The notes under the pieces were generated by a model, which was not told the DNA's origin, did not search any database, and saw only the letters and a program-made list of their open reading frames with translations. This document shows positions 7,685 to 14,610 of a stretch of DNA of 14,824 bases, piece after piece. The position numbers were made by a program, and so were the translations under genes. Source of the DNA: Clostridia bacterium (lineage in GTDB: Bacteria; Bacillota; Clostridia; TANB77; CAG-508). Every line of letters begins with the position of its first letter. Positions within the stretch are counted from its first letter, which is position 1. The DNA is taken from NCBI GenBank assembly GCA_022791735.1, contig JAAVZQ010000089.1:1-14824 (forward strand). Direction: 5' to 3'.

Positions 7685-8315
7685 ATGAAGTGGGTTTTAC
7701 TATTTTTTTGTGGTATTTTAGGACTTATGTTATTACTACTTTTATTGATTATATCAGCAAAAATAAAACTAAATATTCAAAAATTTTATATTTCAAATAT
7801 AGAAAGAGATAGAAGATTAAGAAAAATAAATAAAGAAATTCTAATGTATCTAGAAATATACCTATTTGGATTTATTAAAATTGCTAAAATAAGGCTTACA
7901 AAAGAATTATTTAAAAAGATAAGTGAAAAACAAGACCTGACAAATATAGAAAAAGATGCAAAAATAATTAAAAAAATTAAACCTATAAAAGTTATTAAAA
8001 GATTGAGACCTAAATTAGAAAAATTAAAACTTTATCTAGCTATTGGAACAGAGAATGTGATGCTTACTGTAAATTTAGTTACACTTATTTCTTCACTAAT
8101 TCGGAATAAGCACACGAAATGTAGAACATGAAAAAGCAAAATACATGGTAATACCTGTGTATAATTATGGAAATTCTATAAAAATTAACCTAAATTGTAT
8201 AATTAGTGTAAAAATGGTACATATTATTTATGTAATATATATTTTGTTAAGAAAGAGGAGGAAAAAACATGAACGAGCATCCAATAGAAGGTCTTATGAT
8301 TACAGCTATGAATAG
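7685..8315 (+). CDS. DUF2953 (YtfI-like) membrane protein, read through one CGGN site
   Basis: Three-base reading stops at 8131. With CGGA at 8102 taken as glycine the frame runs on to TAG at 8313, giving 209 residues, the normal size for DUF2953. Residues ~3-26 form an N-terminal membrane segment (WVLLFFCGILGLMLLLLLLIISAKIKL). A basic middle region follows, then the typical end: LISLI-G-ISTRNVEHEKAKYMVIPVYNYGNSIKINLNCIISVKMVHIIYVIYILLRKRRKK. The restored end overlaps the start of ytfJ by 47 bases and covers its ribosome binding site, as expected for coupled genes; DUF2953 and ytfJ are also neighbours in other Firmicutes. The function is unknown, with a link to sporulation inferred from this neighbour. 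AAAGGAG at 7670-7676 is the ribosome binding site. Confidence 0.85.
8102..8105 (+). other. CGGA +1 recoding site 10 (DUF2953)
   Basis: In-frame CGG follows ATT. The shift gives SLI-G-ISTRNVEHEKAKYMVIPVYN; without it the protein loses its conserved C-terminal third. Confidence 0.87.
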
Positions 8316-8913
8316 CATTCAGGATATGGTAGATGTAAATACAATAATAGGAGAGCCAATAGAGGCTAATAATAATGTAGTAATAATTCCAATATCAAAA
8401 GTATCATTTGGTTTTGCAGCAGGAGGTAGTGAGTTTAAGGGAGAAACAGTTAATGAATATTCAAGAAGAGATGAAGAAGAACAAGTACAATATCGTTTAC
8501 CATTTGGTGGAGGAAGTGGAGCAGGAGTAAATATAAATCCAATTGCTTTTTTAGTAGTACAAAATGGTAATGTAAAATTACTTCCAGTAAATCATTTTTC
8601 AGCAGTAGACAAGTTATTAGATTATATGCCAGATGCAATAGATAAAGTAAATAATCTAATAAGCAAACAAATGCAAATGAAATCAGAAGAAAAAGAGAAA
8701 TCTAGAGCAAAAATATCTAAAGAAAGCGTAAAAGAAGAACCAAGAGAAAGTGTAAAAGAGGCAAAGACTGAAAAGGCAGCAAGTGTTACTAAAACTAAAC
8801 CAAGAAGAGGTAGAGCAAAAAATGTAGAAACTTTTGAATATGAATATGATGAAGTTCCACATGTAGATGACATAATTATAAATGTAGATGATACAGAAGA
8901 TTTTGATGAATAG
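8269..8913 (+). CDS. ytfJ: Sporulation protein YtfJ (GerW family)
   Basis: The product is 214 residues. Residues 1-130 hold the GerW/YtfJ domain: HPIEGLMITAMNSIQDMVDVNTIIGEPI, then NNVVIIPISKVSFGFAAGGSEF, then a glycine-rich FGGGSGAGVNINPIAFLVVQNGNVKLLPV. GerW proteins are needed in Bacillus for germination or late spore functions. The C-terminal ~75 residues are an added charged, low-complexity tail (KSEEKEKSRAKISKESVKEE to VDDTEDFDE); B. subtilis YtfJ is shorter. GAGGAGG at 8255-8261 precedes the ATG. The gene overlaps the restored DUF2953 frame by 47 bases. Confidence 0.93.
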   Translation: MNEHPIEGLMITAMNSIQDMVDVNTIIGEPIEANNNVVIIPISKVSFGFAAGGSEFKGETVNEYSRRDEEEQVQYRLPFGGGSGAGVNINPIAFLVVQNGNVKLLPVNHFSAVDKLLDYMPDAIDKVNNLISKQMQMKSEEKEKSRAKISKESVKEEPRESVKEAKTEKAASVTKTKPRRGRAKNVETFEYEYDEVPHVDDIIINVDDTEDFDE

Positions 8914-8968
8914 TCTACAAACTTTAAGAATATACTGTAAGGCGAGTCCAAAGAGTTTGGAGGAATAG

Positions 8969-10068
8969 ATGGTAATAGATGTTGGGTACTTAAAAAGAGT
9001 AACAAAAAGACTACTTACACTTGTACTAAGTTTAGTACGGAATATATCTTGCTTTCAAAATGGCTGTATTTTACATGCCATTTTTGATTGGATTTATTAT
9101 TGCAATAATGGTAGAGCCTATTGTAAAATGGTTTGCAAAAAAGACAAAGATACAAAGAAAACCAAGTGCGGTAATTGTACTTATTCTTGTGTTTGTAATA
9201 ATTGTAGGTATTTTGGCATGGGGAATTACAGTACTTATAGATGAGGGTGCAAATTTACTTAAGATGATAAATGAGTCCGTAGGGGATGGATATCGGATAT
9301 ATAATAGGACTGATAGATAAAATTAATTTTGAAGAACTTCAAATATCAGAAGAAGTGACAAATATGTTAAAGAACTCAGTGACAAATTTTTTAGACCAAG
9401 CTTCTATATGGATTACGAATTTTTTAACATCAATGTTATCTATTGTTTCATCACTTACTAATATTGGTGTATATACAGTAGTTACAATACTTGCAAGCTA
9501 TTTTATTTGTGTAGATAGAATATATATCTTAGACCAAATAGAACACCATTTTCCAAAAGATTGGGTAAAAAAGCTCACTAAAAATATTAAAAAGATAACA
9601 AAGCTTTTGGGTGGATATTTAAAAGCGGAAGTGATACTTATAGGGATTAACTTTGTGTTAGTGCTAATTGGGTTATGTGGGTTTCATATATTTGGGCTAA
9701 ATGTACAATATCCTTTACTTATGGCACTATTTATTGCATTTTCAGACGCACTTCCAATACTTGGTTCAGGTACAGTAATGCTACCATGGGCAGTAATATG
9801 TGGCATGCATGGAGATATAAATTTGGCTATGGCACTTGTTGTGCTATATATAATTATAACAGTTGTTAGACAGTTTTTAGAGCCAAAAGTTGTAAGTAAT
9901 CAAATAGGAATTCATCCAATTTTTACATTAATTGCAATGTATACAGGATATAAAGCCATTGGAATATTTGGTATGCTAATAGGACCAATTGTAATAATAA
10001 TTCTAAAGTCTATATTTGAAACTTTGATTGATAAGGGAATAGTTAAGACTATTTTTGACAAAAAATAA
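8969..10068 (+). CDS. AI-2E-family transporter (membrane permease), read through two CGGN sites
   Basis: Counting CGGA at 9038 and 9294 as glycine gives 365 residues, the family's usual length; otherwise the locus splits into three overlapping frames. The N-terminus carries two membrane helices (LLTLVLSLV-G-IYLAFKMAVFYMPFLIGFIIAIMVEPIVKWF, then SAVIVLILVFVIIVGILAWGITVLI). After a soluble stretch come further helices (TNIGVYTVVTILASYFICVDRIY, VILIGINFVLVLIGLCGFHIFGL) and the signature FSDALPILGSGTVMLPWAVICG, ending RQFLEPKVVSNQIGIHPIFTLIAMYTGYKAIGIFGMLIGPI. Family members export small solutes or act as Na+/H+ antiporters; the substrate here is unknown. GGAGGA at 8959-8964 precedes the ATG. It lies 55 bases after ytfJ and may share its transcript. 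Confidence 0.88.
9038..9041 (+). other. CGGA +1 recoding site 11 (AI-2E permease)
   Basis: In-frame CGG follows GTA at codon 24. The shift gives LSLV-G-IYLAFKMAVFYMPF and keeps the first membrane helix intact. Confidence 0.87.
9294..9297 (+). other. CGGA +1 recoding site 12 (AI-2E permease)
   Basis: In-frame CGG follows TAT. The shift gives GDGY-G-YIIGLIDKINFEEL; the unshifted frame stops at 9318. Confidence 0.85.
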
Positions 10069-10069
10069 T

Positions 10070-10194
10070 CAAACGCATGAAAAGTAGCATCTTGTGTCGT
10101 TGTTGTTCGTTCAAAATTGTATCAACGTGCACAAGCACGCCTCCACAATCTTTGAACTCACACGCCTAGCAATATACTGCTTTTCATGTGTTTG
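10070..10194. repeat. Structured ~125-bp repeat, family A copy 2
   Basis: The outer arms CAAACGCATGAAAAGTAGCA and the segment ending TTTTCATGTGTTTG pair with each other. The inner arms and the central hairpin CGTGC-ACAA-GCACG (10126-10139) align with copy 1 at 2535-2651. One stem pair has changed from A-T to G-C on both sides, which supports selection on base pairing. It begins just after the permease stop. Confidence 0.82.
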
Positions 10195-10202
10195 AACAAA
10201 TC

Positions 10203-10235
10203 AAAAAGGCAGAAGTTATAAAACATCTGCCTTTT
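10203..10235. terminator. Bidirectional terminator hairpin
   Basis: AAAAGGCAGA and TCTGCCTTTT form a 10-bp stem with a 12-base loop. The reverse strand has a T run after it, and the stop of the small reverse-strand gene overlaps the stem. It serves that gene and possibly the permease on the forward strand. Confidence 0.8.
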
Positions 10236-10401
10236 AATACATATCTAATGCATCTTCTACAATATAGAGTATAGGTAAAACATCCTCGTTGTCTGCTGTA
10301 AGCGCAAAGAATTTTTCACCTTCAGCAGTTTCATAAATGGCTATATTAATAAAGCCAGTAATTCTTCCTGCTAAGCTGTTCAAAATTACACCCCTTTTCA
10401 T
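10234..10401 (-). CDS. Small protein of unknown function (55 residues)
   Basis: I do not recognise the family. The reverse-strand frame reads MKRGVILNSLAGRITGFINI to IVEDALDMY, with a well-formed mix of hydrophobic and acidic residues and the stop inside a terminator stem, which argues that it is real. The frame is open back to an ATG at 10458, but the added residues (MCYYFVCYFLQYNIFNNIP) look like translated AT-rich DNA. Neither start has a clear Shine-Dalgarno, so the start is uncertain. It is transcribed against its neighbours and has no in-frame CGG. Confidence 0.5.
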   Translation of the reverse strand: MKRGVILNSLAGRITGFINIAIYETAEGEKFFALTADNEDVLPILYIVEDALDMY

Positions 10402-10512
10402 TGGTATATTATTAAAAATGTTATATTGTAAAAAATAACATACAAAATAATAACACACATTAAAAAATAAGTAAATAGCAAGACAAAAAAAGACAAAATT
10501 TTAGGTTTTTGT

Positions 10513-10541
10513 ATTGTATAGGAAAAGCATTTATCAGTTAA
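10513..10541 (-). promoter_or_regulatory. Possible promoter of the small reverse-strand gene
   Basis: On the reverse strand, TTAACT and TACAAT are separated by 17 bases. The -10 lies about 110 bases before the favoured start codon. The match at -35 is weak. The rest of 10459-10670 is AT-rich with no other signal seen. Confidence 0.35.
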
Positions 10542-10673
10542 CAAAGGTTTTTTTGCTACTTATACATAAAAATAGTGGTTTAAGGAAATAATAAGAAAAA
10601 ACAACAAAATTTATATATTAGTTAAAATACAAAACAAAACATTTTATAGTTTAAACAATTGATTAAAAAATCG

Positions 10674-10702
10674 TTGACAGGCATTCGAACGAATGATAAA
10701 AT
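10674..10702 (+). promoter_or_regulatory. Sigma-A promoter of the prepilin-like gene with operator-like repeat
   Basis: TTGACA (10674-10679) and TAAAAT (10697-10702) are spaced by 17 bases. The spacer contains the inverted repeat CATTCG-AA-CGAATG (10682-10695). The overlapping CGAACGAATGATAA (10686-10699) matches the Gram-positive SOS consensus at 11 of 14 positions and shares AACGAATG with the recA box. A repressor bound here would cover the promoter. Confidence 0.75.
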
Positions 10703-10744
10703 TAAAACAAATGAAATATAAAAACACAAAGGAGATATATAAAG

Positions 10745-12155
10745 ATGAACAAAAAGCAAAAACTAAAACAAGACAAGCGGAATAACACTAGTAGCACTAA
10801 TAATCACAATAATAGTACTAGTAATACTAGCAGCAGTGACAATCAATGCAGCATTTAACAGTGGAATAATAGACACAGCAGTAAATGGAGCAGTAAATTA
10901 TGCAGATGCACAGAAAAAAGAACAAATAACATTTGATGATTTAGATAAAAATATACAAGATATAGTAAATAAAATAGAGAGCTATGATATAGGTGGAAAT
11001 AATCCAACACCAGATACACCAGTACCACCTCAAGATGGAAGCTGGAATGGTGAAGTAAATAGTCCAAAAGTGGAAGGAACAGGCTTAATCCCAGTATATC
11101 ATAATGGGATAAGTTGGGTAGACTTAACTGAAAATAGTACAGAAGACGAATGGAATAAATGGTATGATTACGAGAACAAACAGTGGGCAAATGCAAGAAC
11201 AAAAGACGGAAGTATGTGGGTTTGGATCCCAAGATATGAATACAAAATAGATAGGACAGCAAAAATAATAGATGTAAGATTTATAGAAGGAACAAGCACA
11301 ACAGCTACATCAGGTTATATATTACACCCAGCATTTAGTACAGATATAGGCATGGGAGGATGGGATAGTAACATAGCAGGATTTTGGGTAGCAAAATATC
11401 CAGCAGGGTGGCAAAATGGACAAGGAACAAGCCTTGGAAATGTAGAAATGTCAAATATATCATACCAAACATCAGCAACTATCGAGACATATGCAGGAAC
11501 AATAACAAATGAAACAACAAAAATGAGTTATCCAGTATTTAAAGCAAATACTTATGCATATAACAATATAAGTGTAGGAGATGCATATACATTATCACAG
11601 GATATAAAAAATGCAAGTAGATATGGATTAAGCAACGTAGATAGCCATTTAGAGAAAAATAGTGAATGGGGAGCGGTAGCATATTTAGCGCATAGTAAAT
11701 ATGGAGTAAATGGACAAGATTTAATACAACCAAACAAAACAAATAAAAACAATAACTCAATAAGAATATACGCAGTAACAAGCCCAGAGAGTGTGACAAA
11801 CACAAGTACAACACAAAATATCACAGGAGTATATGACATGAGTGGATGCATATTGGAAAGAACAGCAACATTTCTAACAGGAGGAACAACGAGTTATAAG
11901 AAAGGAATGCCAACAGGAAGTAATAGCAAATATGTAACGCTATATTCAGGAACTATTGGAAAGTCAGGAGATGCGACAAACGAAACACGTGGTTGGAATG
12001 TAGACTACTCTAACTTCGTGACTTCGAGCTATCCAGTATTCATACGTGGGGGCAGTTTCGGAGATAACGAGTTTACTTGTGGAGTGTTCGCGTTCAATGG
12101 TACCACTGGTGGTCCAGACAACAACAGCGGCTTCCGCACTGTGCTCATACCTTAG
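10745..12155 (+). CDS. Prepilin-like surface protein with C-terminal C-type-lectin/FGE-like domain, read through one CGGN site
   Basis: AAAGGAG at 10728-10734 and ATG at 10745 are in a different frame from the body. CGGA at 10778 taken as glycine joins them into 469 residues; the body frame has stop codons upstream and no start of its own. Residues ~11-35 are the type IV prepilin-like motif K-G-ITLVALIITIIVLVILAAVTI, without the usual Glu at +5. A short helical region (to ~75) and a Pro/Thr linker (NNPTPDTPVPPQDG) follow, then a large domain with SMWVWIPRYEYKI, GGWDSNIAGFWVAKYPAGW, NASRYGLSN and LEKNSEWGAVAYLAHSKYG, ending YPVFIRGGSFGDNEF and NSGFRTVLIP. That end is typical of the C-lectin/FGE fold used by retroelement-diversified proteins. 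A secreted or surface-bound ligand-binding role is inferred. A second copy of the N-terminal part begins at 14611. Confidence 0.85.
10778..10781 (+). other. CGGA +1 recoding site 13 (prepilin-like gene)
   Basis: In-frame CGG is codon 12. The shift gives QDK-G-ITLVALIITI, so the quadruplet supplies the glycine at the predicted prepilin-peptidase cleavage site. Confidence 0.9.
12008..12155 (+). other. Candidate variable region of a diversity-generating retroelement target
   Basis: The last ~145 bases of the gene are visibly richer in G and C than the rest and use codons rare elsewhere in the window (CGT, CGC, GGC, GTG, TTC). They encode FVTSSYPVFIRGGSFGDNEF, then TCGVFAFNGTTGGPDNNSGF and RTVLIP, with AAC/ACT/AAT codons where adenine-directed mutagenesis would act. 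No template repeat or reverse transcriptase lies in the window, so the assignment rests on the fold and composition. Confidence 0.55.
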
Positions 12156-12217
12156 ACTGCAAAGTGATATTTCAGCAACGGAATTGACATAAAGTAAAAC
12201 GATATAGTGTAACAACA

Positions 12218-12258
12218 AAAAGCTCTGATGTATGCTAAATCCATACATTAGAGCTTTT
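12218..12258 (+). terminator. Terminator of the prepilin-like gene
   Basis: AAAAGCTCTGATGTATG (12218-12234) and CATACATTAGAGCTTTT (12242-12258) form a 17-bp stem with one G-U-type position and a 7-base loop, ending in T residues. Confidence 0.8.
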
Positions 12259-12338
12259 GAACAAAACTAAATTCATGTTGTTTTTTTACTGGAATTTACT
12301 TTTATATTTAAGTAAAAATGAATAATTACTTAATTTTC

Positions 12339-12367
12339 TTGACATCATATCGAATATATGATAATCT
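12339..12367 (+). promoter_or_regulatory. Sigma-A promoter of the acyl-CoA synthetase gene
   Basis: TTGACA (12339-12344) and TAATCT (12362-12367) are 17 bases apart. The spacer and its edges form the inverted repeat ATCATAT-CGAAT-ATATGAT (12344-12362). Confidence 0.75.
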
Positions 12368-12386
12368 AGTAATCAATACTAGATTA
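12362..12386 (+). promoter_or_regulatory. Perfect inverted repeat over the -10 box and start site (possible operator)
   Basis: TAATCTAGT (12362-12370) and ACTAGATTA (12378-12386) are exact inverse arms with a 7-base spacer. It starts at the -10 box and ends 4 bases before the GGAGG of the gene. A repressor site or a leader hairpin would both fit; I cannot name the regulator. Confidence 0.6.
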
Positions 12387-12399
12387 TATGGAGGGAAAA

Positions 12400-14119
12400 A
12401 TGAGAAACAAACAAAAAGAGACATTTTTTGACTATCCAGTATTTGATAATATAAAGCAAGTAATATATTATTCAGTAGAAAAATATGCAAATAATATAGC
12501 CTTTAAAATAAAAGAAAAACAAGAAAATGAAGTAAAATATATAGATATAACATATAAAAAGTTTTTAGAAGAAGTGAATAATCTTGGTACAGGGCTATTT
12601 TCACTTGGATTAGAGAATAAAAAGATAGCACTTCTTTCAAAAAATAGATATGAATGGGCATTGAGCTATGTGTCTATTTTACTTGGAGGTATGATTGCAG
12701 TTCCACTAGACAAAGGGCTTACAGATATCGAAATAGAAAATTCTTTGCTTAGAGGAAATGTGGATGCAATTATATATGAGGAAAAATATTCAGATATTAT
12801 AGAAAAAGTAAAGAAAGAGCGGAAAATCAAACATAAAAGAATATATATGCATGGACAAAAAAGAAAATGCAAAGTACTTAAAAGACATATTGCAAAAGGG
12901 AAAAGAGAAGCTTGAAAATGGGGACAAAACTTATGCAGAAAAAGAAATAGACAGTAAAGCTTTAGCGACTTTAGTATTTACATCAGGTACTACATCAAAG
13001 TCTAAGATTGTAATGCTTTCACAATATAATATTGCAAGAAACATATCAGATATGCAACTTGTAGAAGATTTTAGAAGCACTGACGTAAACCTTGCGTTTT
13101 TGCCATATCATCATACATTTGGCTCGACAGGACAGCTTATAATGCTAAGCTCAGGGATAACAACAGCTTTTCCTGATGGCTTAAGATATATTGCACAAAA
13201 CCTTAGAGAATACCATGTTACATTCTTTGTAGGTGTGCCAATATTAATAGAGAAAATCTATGAAAAAGTAGAAGAAGAGATTGCAAAACAAAAGAAAACT
13301 ACACTAATCAAAGTTGCGAAAGTATTTACAAACTTGCTTCTAAAACTTGGAATAGATATAAGAAGAAAAGTATATAAACAAATTATTGATGGTTTAGGTG
13401 GACTAAGGTTTGTGATAAGTGGGGCAGCTGGGCTTGATAAAAGAGTAGAAAAAGGACTTAATGACCTTGGAATACTTACAGTACAAGGGTATGGACTAAC
13501 AGAAACATCACCAGTGCTTTGTGCAGAGAATTATAAATATAGAAAATATGGTTCAATTGGTTTTCCAATGCCAAATGTAGAAATAAAAATAGCCCAACCA
13601 AATGAAGAAGGCATAGGAGAACTAATTGCTAAAGCACCAAATTTAATGCTAGGATACTATGAAGATGAAGAGGCAACAAAAGAAGTCATAAAGGATGGAT
13701 GGTTTTACACAGGAGATTATGGTTATATAGATAAAGACGGATATGTGTATATAACAGGAAGAAAGAAAAACACTATAGTTTTGAAAAATGGTAAAAAGAT
13801 ATTTCCAGAAGAGATAGAGGAAAATATAAATAAAATTGATTTAGTAGAAGATTGTTTTGTTTTTGGACTTCCAAAAGAAGATGATTTAGTGTTATCAGTA
13901 AAAATTAAATATGATGAGGAAGTAGTCAAGAAGAAATATCCTAGTTTTAATATGGAAGAAATTAAAAAAGCAATATGGGATAAGGTAAAAGAAGCAAATA
14001 AGCTAGTACCTAAGTATAAATACATTAAAAATATGATTTTGACTAATATGGATTTTGCTAAAACTACAACAAATAAAATAAAAAGATATGAAGAAATGAA
14101 GAAAATGCATTTGAATTAG
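12400..14119 (+). CDS. AMP-forming long-chain acyl-CoA synthetase-type ligase, read through one CGGN site
   Basis: With CGGA at 12820 read as glycine, the two open frames join into 572 residues. The enzyme adenylates a carboxylic acid with ATP and transfers it to CoA. Visible motifs are the A3 P-loop LVFTSGTTSKSKIVMLSQYN, FLPYHHTFGS, the A5 motif VQGYGLTETSPVL, the A7-A8 stretch DGWFYTGDYGYIDKDGYVYITGRKKNTIVLKNGKKIFPEEIEENI, and the catalytic lysine region FAKTTTNKIKRYE near the C-terminus. The P-loop lacks the usual second Gly and Pro (TSGTT-SKSK). The start is ATG 12400, preceded by GGAGGG at 12390-12395; an in-frame ATG at 12388 overlaps that site and is unlikely. The substrate is probably a fatty acid but is not proven by sequence. 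The gene has its own promoter and terminator. Confidence 0.9.
12820..12823 (+). other. CGGA +1 recoding site 14 (acyl-CoA synthetase)
   Basis: In-frame CGG follows GAG. The shift gives EKVKKE-G-KSNIKEYICMDKKEN and continues to the adenylation motifs; unshifted reading stops at 12913-12915, before any catalytic motif. Confidence 0.88.
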
Positions 14120-14132
14120 ATAATTAATAAGA

Positions 14133-14170
14133 ACCTCACCCACTACACAATCAAAGATTGTGAGTGAGGT
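14133..14170. terminator. Hairpin after the acyl-CoA synthetase gene
   Basis: Outer arms ACCTCAC (14133-14139) and GTGAGGT (14164-14170) enclose inner arms CACAATC and GATTGTG with an AAA loop. No T run follows, so it may act with the next hairpin. Confidence 0.55.
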
Positions 14171-14193
14171 CCCCAGAACCTTGTTGTTTTCAC

Positions 14194-14237
14194 AATAAAG
14201 CCTCTTTTGTAAATAATAAATCAAAAGAGGCTTTATT
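14194..14237. terminator. Bidirectional terminator
   Basis: AATAAAGCCTCTTTTG (14194-14209) and its exact inverse (14222-14237) form a 16-bp stem with a 12-base loop and T-rich flanks on both strands. It lies between the convergent ligase and XRE genes and serves both. Confidence 0.85.
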
Positions 14238-14243
14238 ACCATA

Positions 14244-14465
14244 TTAGCAATGACTTTTGGGGTAGGGTTTTTTTTCGTCAGTTAGTCCTAGTAGATAATC
14301 TGTGCTAGTATTGTATAACTTTGCAAGTTTTATTAAATGGTCTATTTGTAAATTGTTTATACCGTTTTCTATTTGTGAATAACTATTTTGTTGCAAGCCT
14401 AATAAGTTTGCAATTTCTTTTTGACTTTTGTTATTATCTTCTCTTAAATCCCTAATTCTAAACAT
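14244..14465 (-). CDS. XRE-family HTH transcriptional regulator
   Basis: The product is 73 residues with one Cro/C1-type helix-turn-helix: RIRDLREDNNKSQKEIANLL, then GLQQNSYSQIENGINNLQID, then HLIKLAKLYNTSTDYLLGLTDE. It has no further domain, so it is probably a DNA-binding repressor acting as a dimer. GAAAGGAAG lies about 14 bases before the ATG. It is divergent from the second prepilin-like gene, and the shared upstream region carries three near-identical palindromes, the usual sign of an autoregulated repressor that also controls its neighbour. AAC GGT in the recognition region contains CGG out of frame and reads normally. Confidence 0.88.
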   Translation of the reverse strand: MFRIRDLREDNNKSQKEIANLLGLQQNSYSQIENGINNLQIDHLIKLAKLYNTSTDYLLGLTDEKKPYPKSHC

Positions 14466-14514
14466 TATGTTATTGAATAACTTCCTTTCATTAAAATATA
14501 TAAAATATTTTATA

Positions 14515-14588
14515 ATATCTTTAGTAAAGATATTGACATATATCTTTAATTAAGATACAATAATAGAAAATATCTTTATTAAAGATAT
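14515..14588. promoter_or_regulatory. Three-operator array in the divergent XRE/prepilin-like promoter region
   Basis: Perfect palindromes of the form ATATCTTTA-N-TAAAGATAT lie at 14515-14533 and 14570-14588, with a third imperfect copy at 14540-14558. They sit just before the -35, between -35 and -10, and just after the -10 of the forward promoter. The adjacent XRE protein is the obvious candidate ligand. Confidence 0.85.
14533..14561 (+). promoter_or_regulatory. Sigma-A promoter of the second prepilin-like gene
   Basis: TTGACA (14533-14538) and TACAAT (14556-14561) are separated by 17 bases and are overlapped or flanked by the three palindromes. Confidence 0.85.
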
Positions 14589-14610
14589 AAACAAAGGAGG
14601 ATTAAAAACA

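Noticed and set aside
10855..11262. Long reverse-strand frames under the prepilin-like gene
   Set aside because: They are shadows of the forward gene, rich in Leu/His/Tyr from its AT- and A-rich codons, with no ribosome binding site or recognisable domain.
14515..14588. CRISPR-like array
   Set aside because: The repeats are only three 19-base palindromes with spacers of 6 and 11 bases arranged around a promoter, which fits operators and not a CRISPR array.
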